The notes: a model not told the origin generated them from the sequence alone. DNA of 64,000 bases from Candidatus Alcium sp. F082 (GCA_001543395.1 LPNG01000006.1:23244-87243); one strand, 5' to 3'. Numbered from the stretch's first letter, positions 14,671 through 24,296 are shown. Numbers and translations are program-made.

Positions 14671-16806
14671 ATGAAACACAAATCCTTATTATTGACCCTT
14701 TTGGTCCTCTTCCCTGCCTTCCTCTTCGCAGGCGAAGGTATGTGGATTCCCATGCTGCTGCAATACAATGAGAAAGAAATGCAGGAGATGGGCATGAAAA
14801 TCACCGCTGACGACATCTACAGCATCAACCACAGCAGCCTGAAAGATGCCATCGTGCTCTTTGGTGGCGGTTGTACGGGCGAGATCGTCAGCGACTATGG
14901 CCTGCTGCTCACCAACCACCACTGCGGCTACGACTACATCCAGAAACACAGTTCGGTGGAGCACGACTACCTCACCAATGGCTTCTGGGCCATGAACCGC
15001 GGCGAGGAGCTGCCTTGCCCCGGCCTCAGCGTCATCTTCCTCCGCGAGATGCGCGACGTGACCGAGCAGGTGCTCAAAGGCGTCGACATCGACATGCCCG
15101 AAGACGAACGTCAAGCCCTCGTCGACAAAAACATGAAAGCCATCATCGCTTCGGTCGAGAAAGAGACCAAATACAAGGTCAGCATCAAGCCTTATTTCTT
15201 GGGCAATGAATATTATCTGTTACTCAATGAGGTTTACACCGACGTGCGTCTCGTAGGCTGCCCGCCGAGCAACATCGGTAAGTTTGGTGGCGACACCGAC
15301 AACTGGGTGTGGCCCCGACATACGGGCGACTTCTCGGTCTTCCGTGTCTATGCCGACAAAGACGGACACCCGGCCGCCTACAGCAAGGATAACGTGCCTT
15401 ACAAGCCCGCCAAGCACTTGGACATCTCCCTGAAAGGCGCTGAGGAAGGCGACTTTGCCTTCGTGTTCGGCTATCCTGCCCGCACCAACGAATATCTGCC
15501 CGCCGTAGCCGTTGACCAAGAGGCCAACGTCATCGACCCCATTATGGTCGACCTGCGTGGCAAGGTGCTCGACATCTACAACAAATATCAGGAGCAAGAC
15601 CCCAAGGTGCGTATCCAATACGCCTCCAAGCATGCCAGTATCGGCAACGGCTGGAAGAAATGGATGGGCGTCACCGAAGGCATCAACCACTTCCACGGCG
15701 TACAAAAGAAACATGACTATGAGAACCGCTTCCAAGAATGGGTGTTGGCCTCCCGCAGCCGCCACATGTATGTCGACCTGCTCCGTAACTTCAAAAACAA
15801 CTACAAAGAACTGGAGCCTTACGAACTGGCATACACCTATATGGCTGAAGCTGGCATGCGCATCGAGCTCGTCAACTTTGCGGGTCGTTTCGCCCGACTT
15901 TCAGCGGTGACCAAAGATACCCCACAGGATGACATCGACCGCATGGTGAACCAGCTGAAAGGCACCTCCGAGACCTTCTTCAAAGACTACTACGAGCCCA
16001 TCGACCGCGAAGTCGCTGCCATGCTGCTTAAGGAATACCTCAAAGCCCAACCTGCCAACTTCCGCCCTGCCTTCCTCAACGACATCAAGGACGTGGACGA
16101 ATACGTCGACAAGCTCGTCGCCAAGTCGATGTTCACCGACAAGGCCAAGGTGAACGAGTTGCTTGACAACTTCAAGCCCAAAAACGCCAAGAAACTGGCA
16201 AACGACCCCGCCTTGCAAGTCTACCAAAGCCTTATTGGCTTCTACCGCGACGAGGTCTACGACCACATCTCAAGCATCACCAAGGACAACGACCGCCTGC
16301 GCCGCATCTACATGAAAGGCCAGATGGAGATGGAGCCCGAGAAGCGCTTCTCACCCGACGCCAACTTCACGTTGCGTGTCACCTACGGCAAAGTGGAAGG
16401 ATTCAAGCCCAAGGACGGCATGAAATACAAGCATTTCACCACACTCGAGGGCATCATGCAGAAAGAGAACCCCGACATCTACGACTATGTGGTGGAGCCA
16501 CGCCTCAAGGAACTCTACAACAAGAAAGACTATGGCCGTTATGCCGACAAGGACGGCACCATGCATGTGGCCTTCACTGCCAGCGTGCACACCACAGGTG
16601 GTAACTCAGGTAGCCCCATTTTGAACGCCGAAGGCCAACTTCTCGGCCTCAACTTCGACCGTTGTTGGGAAGGCACGATGAGCGACCTCATTTACGACCC
16701 CGACATCTGCCGCAACATCAGCGTCGATATCCGTTATGTGCTCTTCATCATCGACAAGTTCGCCGGAGCGGGGCACTTAATCGATGAGATGACGATTGTG
16801 GAATGA
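14671..16806 (+). CDS. dpp11: S46 dipeptidyl-peptidase, DPP11 type (Asp/Glu-specific)
   Basis: A 711-residue exopeptidase with signal peptide MKHKSLLLTLLVLFPAFLFA, expected in the periplasm. S46 peptidases remove dipeptides from peptide N-termini; Bacteroidales that live on peptides rely on them. The catalytic His is H84 (LLTNHHCGYD) and the Ser is S646 (GGNSGSP). Eighteen residues after the Ser comes R664 in LNFDRCWEGTMSD. In Porphyromonas gingivalis DPP11 the equivalent Arg673, 18 residues after Ser655, gives preference for Asp/Glu at P1, whereas DPP7 has Gly there. The length is normal. The start was set by the signal peptide and promoter. A strong terminator follows at once. Confidence 0.92.
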   Translation: MKHKSLLLTLLVLFPAFLFAGEGMWIPMLLQYNEKEMQEMGMKITADDIYSINHSSLKDAIVLFGGGCTGEIVSDYGLLLTNHHCGYDYIQKHSSVEHDYLTNGFWAMNRGEELPCPGLSVIFLREMRDVTEQVLKGVDIDMPEDERQALVDKNMKAIIASVEKETKYKVSIKPYFLGNEYYLLLNEVYTDVRLVGCPPSNIGKFGGDTDNWVWPRHTGDFSVFRVYADKDGHPAAYSKDNVPYKPAKHLDISLKGAEEGDFAFVFGYPARTNEYLPAVAVDQEANVIDPIMVDLRGKVLDIYNKYQEQDPKVRIQYASKHASIGNGWKKWMGVTEGINHFHGVQKKHDYENRFQEWVLASRSRHMYVDLLRNFKNNYKELEPYELAYTYMAEAGMRIELVNFAGRFARLSAVTKDTPQDDIDRMVNQLKGTSETFFKDYYEPIDREVAAMLLKEYLKAQPANFRPAFLNDIKDVDEYVDKLVAKSMFTDKAKVNELLDNFKPKNAKKLANDPALQVYQSLIGFYRDEVYDHISSITKDNDRLRRIYMKGQMEMEPEKRFSPDANFTLRVTYGKVEGFKPKDGMKYKHFTTLEGIMQKENPDIYDYVVEPRLKELYNKKDYGRYADKDGTMHVAFTASVHTTGGNSGSPILNAEGQLLGLNFDRCWEGTMSDLIYDPDICRNISVDIRYVLFIIDKFAGAGHLIDEMTIVE

Positions 16807-16838
16807 AAAAAGGCGGTCAATCGACCGCCTTTTTTTTC
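16806..16838. terminator. bidirectional terminator between dpp11 and the LRR gene
   Basis: AAAAAAGGCGGTC-AATC-GACCGCC then a T run: a 7-bp GC stem with A and T tracts on both sides, able to stop both convergent genes. It reaches the stop codon of the LRR gene. Confidence 0.93.
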
Positions 16839-18033
16839 ATCTGTCTACCACCATAACCCGTTTTGTCAAAACCCCTTTCTTTGTTTGGATTTTGACCATA
16901 TAACCGCCTACTTCATGAGGACTGAAGTCGTACTCAAAGCGGTTTCCACTTGCTGAAGTCTCAAACAACTGTTCACCCAACATGTTATAAATGCTGATGG
17001 CTTCGATATCTTCAGCCTCAATTTGGATTGTTCCACTGGTCGGATTAGGATAAACGTTTGCCAACTGTTCATCAAGTTCTTGTACAGTATTACAATCGTC
17101 GATGATCGTGGTGAAATAGTCGTGCCAATCCGAGTTTTGGTAGGCAGAAACGCAGTGGCAAGGGACAGTGAGCTTTGTGCAGCTGAATCCCTCAAACACC
17201 TCATCGAATGAAAACACGGGCGGCACCGGTGCCAAGGAAACGACTTCAGCGAAACCACTGCATTGATAGAATGCCCTTCCACCAATGCTTTCCAATGCGT
17301 TTCCAAGCGTCAAGGTGTCAGAAAAGCTACGGCAATTGTTGAACGCATTAGGCTCAATACTGATCACCGAATTAGGGATGGTCAGGGAACCGGTGAAACC
17401 TGTGCAGCCATAGAAGGCAGAAGTGCCGATGGAGGTCACGGCATCGCTGAGGTTCAAACTGGAAAAGCCAGAGCACTTATAAAACGCTGCGCTTTCGATG
17501 CGTTTCAAACCGTTGCCGATCGTCAGCGCGCCGGTAAAACCCGTGCAGCCATAGAAGGCTGACGTCTCAATGACTCTCACCGAATTGGGGATCGTCAGCG
17601 AGCCTGTGAAGCCCTTGCAGCCATAGAACGCTGCAACTCCAATGGTGTCCAAGGAATTGCCAAGCTCAAGTTCGGTCAATCCACTGCAAGCCAAGAATGC
17701 ATTTTCGCAAAGACAGATCACAGTATTGGGGATGGTCAAGCGACCCGTAAGGCTTCCACACGATATGAAAGCGTTTTTCCCAATCCTGGTCACAGCATAG
17801 TCGTTTCCACCATAACTTATGGTTGAAGGGATAGTGAGTTCGCCAGTCGCTTCGGCGACATCAACCGGTCCTACAAGCGTAACGGAAACACCATCAGCAT
17901 TGATTTGGTAATACAAATTCCCAATGTTGAAAAGCTCTTGTGCTTGCAGATGCGTTATCCCCATCACTCCCATAAAAAGGAATGACAGCACAGCATATGC
18001 TGCTTTTTTGCATAATGATAAATCCCTCTTCAT
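16837..18033 (-). CDS. BspA-like leucine-rich-repeat surface protein with T9SS sorting domain
   Basis: A 398-residue protein: signal peptide to about residue 32 (ending HLQAQ), about eight LRR_5/BspA-type repeats of roughly 23 residues (consensus LTIPNSV, then IE.SAFYGCTGFTGS), a short Cys-containing section (LTVPCHCVSAY) and a T9SS C-terminal domain starting VYPNPTSGTIQIEAEDIEAI. BspA-like repeats occur in adhesins that bind host proteins or other cells; the target is unknown. It is convergent with dpp11. No clear -7 box precedes it, and it could be read through from the DUF937 gene 70 bases upstream. Confidence 0.9.
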   Translation of the reverse strand: MKRDLSLCKKAAYAVLSFLFMGVMGITHLQAQELFNIGNLYYQINADGVSVTLVGPVDVAEATGELTIPSTISYGGNDYAVTRIGKNAFISCGSLTGRLTIPNTVICLCENAFLACSGLTELELGNSLDTIGVAAFYGCKGFTGSLTIPNSVRVIETSAFYGCTGFTGALTIGNGLKRIESAAFYKCSGFSSLNLSDAVTSIGTSAFYGCTGFTGSLTIPNSVISIEPNAFNNCRSFSDTLTLGNALESIGGRAFYQCSGFAEVVSLAPVPPVFSFDEVFEGFSCTKLTVPCHCVSAYQNSDWHDYFTTIIDDCNTVQELDEQLANVYPNPTSGTIQIEAEDIEAISIYNMLGEQLFETSASGNRFEYDFSPHEVGGYMVKIQTKKGVLTKRVMVVDR

Positions 18034-18103
18034 AATCGTAAGGTATTAGTCATGCCTGCAAGGAGGGTTTGCAGTGGATGAACGTCGTTTCAAATAGGGT
18101 TTA

Positions 18104-18631
18104 TTATCTCCCGAAGATCTTGCCCAAGCCGCCGAGGATACTACCGAGGCCGCTGTTGCTCTTGCCTTGCGTGGCGCCGAGGATGGTGCCCAGCATGCCA
18201 GCCAAGTTACCGGCATTGACGCCGCCGCTCTGCTGACCCTTGCCGAGGAGGGCGAGGAGGCTCGGGGCGATGGAGGCCATGATCTTGCTCACCAGGCCAG
18301 AGACCACGCCGCTCTTCTTTGAGATGCCGTCCAACACATTGTTGAGGTCGCCGCCAAAGATGTGGCTCAGGATTTTGCCACCGTCGACGAGGTCGGCACC
18401 CTTCAGGTTGTTGACGATGTTGCCCGCATTGACGGCATGGTCGCCGAGGGCCTTGGCCAAAGCCTCAGCGCCGCCAGGCGTGGAGGCGTTTTTCTGCATG
18501 GCACCCAGCAGTGAGGGCAGTGCATTGGTGATGACGGAAGACACTTGCTTCGAGTCGATGTTAAGGTTTTCTGCGATGGCGCCGACGGCATCATTGCCCG
18601 TCAAAGCACCTAAGATGTTCGTTAAGTCCAT
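18104..18631 (-). CDS. DUF937 domain protein
   Basis: A 175-residue protein with no signal peptide, rich in Gly, Ala, Leu and Ser. The N-terminal NILGALTGNDAVGAIAENLN, the central LPSLLGAMQKNASTPGGAEAL and the SIAPSLLALLGKGQQ segment match the helical DUF937 family, whose function is not established. The C-terminus is a Gly-rich tail (GSILGGLGKIFGR). It has its own promoter box. Confidence 0.85.
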   Translation of the reverse strand: MDLTNILGALTGNDAVGAIAENLNIDSKQVSSVITNALPSLLGAMQKNASTPGGAEALAKALGDHAVNAGNIVNNLKGADLVDGGKILSHIFGGDLNNVLDGISKKSGVVSGLVSKIMASIAPSLLALLGKGQQSGGVNAGNLAGMLGTILGATQGKSNSGLGSILGGLGKIFGR

Positions 18632-18672
18632 ATTATAAAATTTTAGGAATTGTAATTCGTTCTCTTGGACTG

Positions 18673-18680
18673 CAAATGTA
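18673..18680 (-). promoter_or_regulatory. -7 box (TAcaTTTG) of the DUF937 gene
   Basis: TACATTTG on the minus strand, 42 bases before the ATG at 18631. Confidence 0.6.
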
Positions 18681-18720
18681 ACAAAGAAATAGAAAATACA
18701 AGAATAAAAACCAATATTTT

Positions 18721-19749
18721 TTATGGTTCTTCCAATGGCAAGGCAAGCTCAATGATGTCGACAGCCCTACCACCTACGATGCCATAACCGTTGGTGACAT
18801 TGGAATAGGTATGGATAGGCTCGGACAAGATTTGTAGATATTCATCGCCTTGGTTGCAAGTGTACAGGTAGTTGTAGTATTCCTTTGAGAGGTGTTCCAC
18901 CATGAAAGACACTTTGAAGAAGTCGGGGTCGAAATCTTCAGCCAACTCACAATCGAAGTAAAGCTCCACTTTTATGCGATAGGAACCACCATCGAAGAGC
19001 CTGTCGGTGAACACACCCTCAGGACGGGTGTCGAGGTCGCTGGCATCGATGAAATCATTCTCTGTCATCACAGGCTCAAAGATGGGATCATCATAGTCGA
19101 AACTGATATAACGCTTGTTTTGACCCACCCACGTGTCTCTACCCCTCCTCGTGATGAGCCTGAAATAATCCGCCGTCCCTGGATTGGGGTCAGTGACGGT
19201 AAAGGTCAGGTTCATAGTCCCTCTTATTTCCAAAATAGTGGTGTCGGGCACGTAGTCTTGGATTTCGTCATTATAGTGATACGGATGGCTTGAATGCCAT
19301 TCCGTCACTTCCACCTCCATTGGGCAATCCACAAATCTAGGCAAGGCGCTGGTCGTGCCTTCCGCGTCGTCGTAGCCATTGGCCGAGGCCTTGATCTGGA
19401 CAATGTCGCCCTCTTGCGGGCGATAGTCGTTGAAAAGGTAGGGAATGAGCCTATAGTCATTCATTTCGTAATTGTGCCAAATGGTGTCGGCAGAAGGGGT
19501 CAACTCGCCAATGTGGTTACCGTTGATATAAAGCGAAGCCACGAGGTCGTCGGGAGCCTGAGTGTTTTCGTCATAGTCCAAGAAGAAGTAGCTCTTGCTG
19601 ATATAGGCTTTTACGGGTTCGTCGGTTCCCACAATGCTGTTGACGACCAGCTTAGGGTCGGTCTGCTCGCCATTGAATTCGATTTGCTTCTCGCAGGAGG
19701 ACAGGAGTAAACAGGACGTTATTGCGATAATCCAGCCGTTAACCCTCAT
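18721..19749 (-). CDS. DUF4249 lipoprotein, partner of the TonB receptor
   Basis: A 342-residue outer-membrane lipoprotein: MRVNGWIIAITSCLLLSSC is the signal and lipobox, followed by EKQIEFNGEQTDPKLVVNS and GTDEPVKAYISKSY, the typical start of DUF4249 proteins. These are usually encoded beside a TonB-dependent receptor with a CarboxypepD_reg domain and are thought to act with it. The ATG at 19749 is fused to a palindromic repeat (19742-19862), so the native upstream region has been replaced. The frame stays open upstream to an ATG at 19905, only four bases after the receptor stop, so a longer repeat-coded N-terminus is formally possible but would bury the signal peptide. Confidence 0.87.
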   Translation of the reverse strand: MRVNGWIIAITSCLLLSSCEKQIEFNGEQTDPKLVVNSIVGTDEPVKAYISKSYFFLDYDENTQAPDDLVASLYINGNHIGELTPSADTIWHNYEMNDYRLIPYLFNDYRPQEGDIVQIKASANGYDDAEGTTSALPRFVDCPMEVEVTEWHSSHPYHYNDEIQDYVPDTTILEIRGTMNLTFTVTDPNPGTADYFRLITRRGRDTWVGQNKRYISFDYDDPIFEPVMTENDFIDASDLDTRPEGVFTDRLFDGGSYRIKVELYFDCELAEDFDPDFFKVSFMVEHLSKEYYNYLYTCNQGDEYLQILSEPIHTYSNVTNGYGIVGGRAVDIIELALPLEEP

Positions 19750-19862
19750 TGCGGGCTTGACCCGCAAATCACGATTCGACGATGCGAAGCGAGTCAATCT
19801 CCTGAGCGATAGGGATTCCTTCGCGAATAGGAGATGGCGGATCCTTGTCCGCCATGAGGGTG
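19742..19862. repeat. family I repeat between receptor and DUF4249 genes
   Basis: It contains two palindromes, TGCGGGCTTGACCCGCA near the DUF4249 start and TGGCGGATCCTTGTCCGCCA at the other end, with GATGCGAAGCGAGTCAATC between. The DUF4249 start codon lies at its left edge (ATTGCGGG read in reverse). Confidence 0.7.
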
Positions 19863-19909
19863 AAAGGCGTAATGGTTGATAATCCCAGTTGTGTTTTTGT
19901 ATCATTGTT

Positions 19910-22318
19910 TTAGAATTTAAAGCTATAACTAACCGAAGGAATAATCGGGAACAGGCTGGCCTGCATCAGGACTTTCTTCTCTTGATGGGTGTTCTCGTCG
20001 AAGCCGTAACTCGTATACACCAAGAACGGATTGTTGTGGTTGTAGGCATTGTAGACGCTGAGGTTCCAGGTACGGATGCCGTGTTTCTTCTGCTTGTGGA
20101 AGTTCATGCTCACGTCGAGGCGGTGATAATTGCCCATGCGGAAGTTGTTGCGTTCGAGGGCTTGGATGTAAGGAATGTAATCCCAGTCGGGTAAGCCTTC
20201 GTAGATTTGGGTGCCAAGGGTACCGCAGTTGCCGCTGCTGAATACCCAGGTGCCGCTCAGATCGAAGCGGTCGCTGAACTTATGCTGCACCGTGATACTG
20301 AGGTCATGACGGCGGTCGTATTTTGCGGGGAACACCTTGCCCTCGTTGATGGTCATGCCTTCGCGGTCGAACTGCCGTTTGGCATGTGCCCAGGTGTAGC
20401 CCACCCAGCCCGTGGTCTTGCCGAAGCTACGTTGCACGAGGAACTCCACACCATAAGCCCAACCTTTGCCAAGGCACACCTTGTTCTCCCATGTCTCCGA
20501 CGAGCCGAAGAACGAGGCGCCGTCTCTGTATTCCAAGAGGTTGTCCATACTCTTGTAATAGCCTTCGAGTGAGATATCGAAGAGATGCGGCAACTCATAG
20601 AAAGCACCCAGCGACACTTGATGGGCATTCATCGGGACAATGTTTTTCGTCACTGGAACCCAGAGGTCGGTGGGCAGGCTCAGGCTACTGTTGGAGAGCA
20701 GGTGGACATATTGCGTCATGTAGGCATAACCCGCCTTAAGCGAGAGGTTGGAGGCCAGCATCACGCTGGTGCTGAGACGGGGTTGCACGCTCTGGTAGGT
20801 CTTGCCCTCCACGGTAAAGGTGGAGTAATGCACACCTGCGTTCACTCGGAAGATGTCGCCCAAGGTCATGTTGTCCTCGGCATAGAGCGCGGTCTCATGG
20901 GCGAAAACGTTGGATGAGCCGACGATGGTGTCGACGTTGAAGTCGCCACTGTTGATTTTCAGCGACTGCACCTCGGGACGGAACTGGTGGTAGGTGTAGC
21001 TACCGCCAAAACGGATCTCATGGTTAGGCAAGGGCGTGTAATCGAAGTCGACTTTGGCGGTCAGGTCGTTGATGCCCGACTTGTAGGCCATGTTATACCC
21101 GTTAAAGACAACGTTTTGGTAATTCTGATAGCTTGCCTCTTCTTTGATTTCCATGCCAAGGTTGTGACGGTATTGCGTGTAGTTGACCGAGGCATCCATG
21201 AAGAGCTGCTGCGACATGACATGGTTCCAGCGAAGGGCCGACACCTTGTTACCCCATTTCCAGTTGAGCCCCATATTGTCGGTGTATTGGACGTCATCAT
21301 AGGCATAGTCCCTGTATTTCACTCCGAAATAGATGGCGTCGTCACCCGAATAGAAGCTCAGATAAAGACGGTCCTTGTCGGAGATCTTCCAATTGAGCTT
21401 GCCGTTGAAGTCGTAGAAATAGTATCCAGCCTTGAGCTTGCTCATGTCATCCTGGTAGCGTCGTGCAATCCAGAGGGCGGGCTTCATTAGCAGGTCGCTG
21501 TAGGTGCGGCGGAAGGAGAGGTTGAATGAGAGCTTGTCCTTCACGATGGGGCCTTCGAAGTTGAGTTTGGAAGAAATCAAGCCCACGCTGACATTGCCAT
21601 GGTATTGCTGCATGTCGCCTTCCTTCATGCGGATGTCGACCACCGACGAGAGGCGACCACCGAAATGTGCCGGGAAGCTGCCTTTGTACAAGGTGACATT
21701 CTTCAAGGCATCAGGGTTGAAGACGGAGAAGAAACCCATCATGTGGTTGACGTTATAGACGGGCACGCCGTCGAGGAGCAACAGGTTCTCGTCGGGACCG
21801 CCGCCACGCACATACATGCCTGCAGAGGCTTCCGAGCCGTTCTGCACACCGGGCAACAGCTGGATGGCTTTCAACACGTCGGCTTCGCCAAACAAAGTCG
21901 GGATGCTCTTGATCTGTTGCACGGGCAGCTCTATCACACTCATCTGGGGGCTGCGGGCACTCACCGTGGCACGGGTGGCCTCCACAACCACTTCATCGAG
22001 CTCGATGTTGGTGGTGAGGGCGAAGTTCATGGTGAGGTTTTCCTTCAGTTCAAAGGCTTCGTTTCGCTGGTTGTAGCCCACATACGACACTTGCAGGTCC
22101 ACCTGACCTTGGTTCAAGGTCAATGTGTAGAAGCCGTAACTATTTGTAGCACAGCCTTTGCCTGAGTTCTTGTCAAATACAGTTGCCCCGATGAGCGTCT
22201 CCTTGCTGGCGGCATCCATCACGTAGCCGCTGATGGTGCGCTTTTGGGCAAAAGTTGGCATACATGCCAATAAAAAGCCGATGGCAATCAACCATCGGCT
22301 CAATAAACTATGTTTCAT
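19910..22318 (-). CDS. TonB-dependent outer-membrane receptor (CarboxypepD_reg type)
   Basis: An 802-residue protein: signal peptide MKHSLLSRWLIAIGFLLACM to FAQ, a carboxypeptidase-regulatory-like domain (RTISGYVMDAASKETLIGATV; residues about 27-110), a plug domain (LDEVVVEA; YVRGGGPDENLLLLDGVPVYN; about 115-250) and a 22-strand barrel ending in Phe (SVSYSFKF). It takes up an unknown nutrient using TonB energy. It is too short and lacks a SusD neighbour, so it is not a SusC-type glycan system; pairing with DUF4249 is the rule for this group. It may be co-transcribed with the OMP and S41 genes upstream (53-base gap). Confidence 0.93.
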   Translation of the reverse strand: MKHSLLSRWLIAIGFLLACMPTFAQKRTISGYVMDAASKETLIGATVFDKNSGKGCATNSYGFYTLTLNQGQVDLQVSYVGYNQRNEAFELKENLTMNFALTTNIELDEVVVEATRATVSARSPQMSVIELPVQQIKSIPTLFGEADVLKAIQLLPGVQNGSEASAGMYVRGGGPDENLLLLDGVPVYNVNHMMGFFSVFNPDALKNVTLYKGSFPAHFGGRLSSVVDIRMKEGDMQQYHGNVSVGLISSKLNFEGPIVKDKLSFNLSFRRTYSDLLMKPALWIARRYQDDMSKLKAGYYFYDFNGKLNWKISDKDRLYLSFYSGDDAIYFGVKYRDYAYDDVQYTDNMGLNWKWGNKVSALRWNHVMSQQLFMDASVNYTQYRHNLGMEIKEEASYQNYQNVVFNGYNMAYKSGINDLTAKVDFDYTPLPNHEIRFGGSYTYHQFRPEVQSLKINSGDFNVDTIVGSSNVFAHETALYAEDNMTLGDIFRVNAGVHYSTFTVEGKTYQSVQPRLSTSVMLASNLSLKAGYAYMTQYVHLLSNSSLSLPTDLWVPVTKNIVPMNAHQVSLGAFYELPHLFDISLEGYYKSMDNLLEYRDGASFFGSSETWENKVCLGKGWAYGVEFLVQRSFGKTTGWVGYTWAHAKRQFDREGMTINEGKVFPAKYDRRHDLSITVQHKFSDRFDLSGTWVFSSGNCGTLGTQIYEGLPDWDYIPYIQALERNNFRMGNYHRLDVSMNFHKQKKHGIRTWNLSVYNAYNHNNPFLVYTSYGFDENTHQEKKVLMQASLFPIIPSVSYSFKF

Positions 22319-22371
22319 TACACGTGCATTATGATGGTTATTCTAACCTTTGTAACGCATTGGCTGCAGAA

Positions 22372-23409
22372 TTATTGCATAATCCAGTCCGCAGCCGTCT
22401 CAATCACGTTGTCGAGGCCTAGTGCAGTGGCAACAGGGTCAAGGATGACGCGCTCATCGGGCGGCACGCCGTTCTCGTAGTTGTGGCCAGCCATGTCGAG
22501 GGTGCGGCTTGTGCTGAAACGATAGGTCCAACCGTTGGGTAGCATGCCGCCGTTGGGCAAGCCCATGCCACCACCGGTGTAGTCACCAAAGAGCTTCACG
22601 TTGTCGTAGCCTTGGGTGCAGACCGAGAAGAACGAAGTGGCGCTATACGAACCACGGTCGATAAGCACGGCGACAGGCTTGATGTAAGGATTATTACCAA
22701 GCAGACTGCTGTCGGCGGCATACACCGTCACAGGATCTCCGAAATCATTATGGCCAGCGCCCTTTTTCACCTGAGTGGTGTAGAGCGGCTGCTTGTGGTT
22801 ATCGAAGATGCTGAGAAGCTGCTGCACATTGGCAATGGAGCCACCACCATTCTGACGCAAGTCGATGATGAGGCCCTTGCAATCCTTGTATTGATTGAGC
22901 ACATACTTCAGGTCATAATCGCTGATATCATTCGAGAACGAGGTATAACGCAGATAAGCCACTTGGCCATCGCGAATGCTATTGTGGGCAAAGCTCCCCG
23001 TGGTGTGATAATTGACGGTCAAATAGTTAAGCAATACAACGTCGGGGTCGATGTTCTTTTCGGCATACATCTTATAATACACCGAATCGTTGCGCGACAC
23101 ATCGAAGCTTGAGAACAAGTTGGTGTGACCGTCGCGAAGCGTGTTGAGCATGTCGGCGCAAACTTTGAACAGCTCTTCATCGCTCATGTCGTCGTTCACC
23201 ATAGGGCGATACACTTCGCGCACCGAGTCCCAATTGATGTTTTTCACATCGAAGAAGGTGTATTTCTGGTCTACTTGGTTCCAGAGGTAATCGAACACGT
23301 TGACGGGATTCTTGGGCTCGTCGGGCAACATCACAGCACTTTCACAAGAAGCGAAGGCGAGTGCCACAAGGCACAATAAAAGGGTATGTATCTTTTTCAT
23401 GGCTTTCAT
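22372..23409 (-). CDS. S41-family peptidase lipoprotein
   Basis: A 345-residue protein with lipobox (LVALAFASC). It has an N-terminal helical part (FDYLWNQVDQKYTFF), the core LIIDLRQNGGGSIANVQQL and the nucleophile region VLIDRGSYSATSFFSVC. The loop GDYTGGGMGLPNG stands where C-terminal processing peptidases have their catalytic Lys; here no Lys is present, as in the tricorn/IRBP-like branch, so the active site differs from CtpA. Start ATG overlaps the upstream stop as TGATG, implying translational coupling with the OMP gene. A Met three codons in (MKKIHTLL) is the alternative. Substrate unknown. Confidence 0.87.
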   Translation of the reverse strand: MKAMKKIHTLLLCLVALAFASCESAVMLPDEPKNPVNVFDYLWNQVDQKYTFFDVKNINWDSVREVYRPMVNDDMSDEELFKVCADMLNTLRDGHTNLFSSFDVSRNDSVYYKMYAEKNIDPDVVLLNYLTVNYHTTGSFAHNSIRDGQVAYLRYTSFSNDISDYDLKYVLNQYKDCKGLIIDLRQNGGGSIANVQQLLSIFDNHKQPLYTTQVKKGAGHNDFGDPVTVYAADSSLLGNNPYIKPVAVLIDRGSYSATSFFSVCTQGYDNVKLFGDYTGGGMGLPNGGMLPNGWTYRFSTSRTLDMAGHNYENGVPPDERVILDPVATALGLDNVIETAADWIMQ

Positions 23410-24269
23410 CAGTTGACTTTGAACATAAAGTTAAGGTTAAAGGAATGGAGGGCGGTGTCGTAGCGGTAGGTTCCCTTCTTGCCCGTGGTGATGTAATCCC
23501 AGCGGTAGCAGAAACCGACGCGGTTGCCGTTGAGCAAATTGAGGTAGAGTCCCAACTCGGTGTCGGCACCAGGGAAAAATTTGCCAAACGACTCATTGTC
23601 GCCAAACAAGGCATCAGTGACTCCTGTGTTAATGGTCGGGTTGCCAATATAAGAGTAGCTTGGGCGCATAGCCATACCATGCAAGGGAAGGTTCAACTTG
23701 AAATAGGTGGTCATCCAAGGATGGTTTTGGGCTTTGTTGAAAGCGAAATCGTATTGCACCATGCCCGTTGCACCGATGTTGCCAAACAAAGAGACGCAAG
23801 TGGAGGCATTCTGCAATTCTGGGAGAGCCTTGATGTCAAGCATACCTTGCAAGGTGCCACCAACCCACAAACGCAAACGGTTCTTGTAGGCCTCGTGGAC
23901 CCTGTAGAGAACCTCGGTGGAAAGGTTAAGGTCGATCACGGAACCAGCAGGTTCAGTGGTCGCATTTTGAAACAAATGGAAAGCGGGACGCACATGGTAA
24001 CGGCCCCATTCAATCGTGACGCCAGCACCAGCATTCATGCCGTAGCCAAAATAGCTGAAGGGAACAGTACCATTGTCGTAGCAATTCGCGACATTCAGGC
24101 CTGACGACAAGTCCAACCAAACGGGGACACGGGTTTGGTTAGGATAATAAACGAGTGGTTTCACTTCGTTGGATTTCTCAGCAACAGCGTAGCTTTGTGC
24201 CCACGTGTTTGCCGATAGCAGCATTGCAACTGCCAACAATAACGAAATTTTAATGGGTTTTTGTAACAT
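23409..24269 (-). CDS. predicted outer-membrane beta-barrel protein, unknown function
   Basis: A 286-residue exported protein: MLQKPIKISLLLAVAMLL with cleavage after ANTWA, then amphipathic strands rich in Tyr, Gly and Asn (FSYFGYGMNAGAGVTIEW, RLRLWVGGTLQGML, SFNLNFMFKVN). The terminal strand ends in FKVN, not a strict C-terminal Phe. Its stop overlaps the start of the S41 peptidase gene, so the two act together in expression. The chosen start (24269) lies 28 bases from the promoter box; upstream in-frame codons would put the signal peptide inside the protein. Confidence 0.75.
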   Translation of the reverse strand: MLQKPIKISLLLAVAMLLSANTWAQSYAVAEKSNEVKPLVYYPNQTRVPVWLDLSSGLNVANCYDNGTVPFSYFGYGMNAGAGVTIEWGRYHVRPAFHLFQNATTEPAGSVIDLNLSTEVLYRVHEAYKNRLRLWVGGTLQGMLDIKALPELQNASTCVSLFGNIGATGMVQYDFAFNKAQNHPWMTTYFKLNLPLHGMAMRPSYSYIGNPTINTGVTDALFGDNESFGKFFPGADTELGLYLNLLNGNRVGFCYRWDYITTGKKGTYRYDTALHSFNLNFMFKVN

Positions 24270-24296
24270 TTGGATAAAGTTTGTTGAAAATCGTTG

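Noticed and set aside
16900..17950. The regular repeats in the LRR gene as a DNA satellite
   Set aside because: They are diverged coding repeats of about 69 bases giving BspA-type leucine-rich repeats, with an intact frame.
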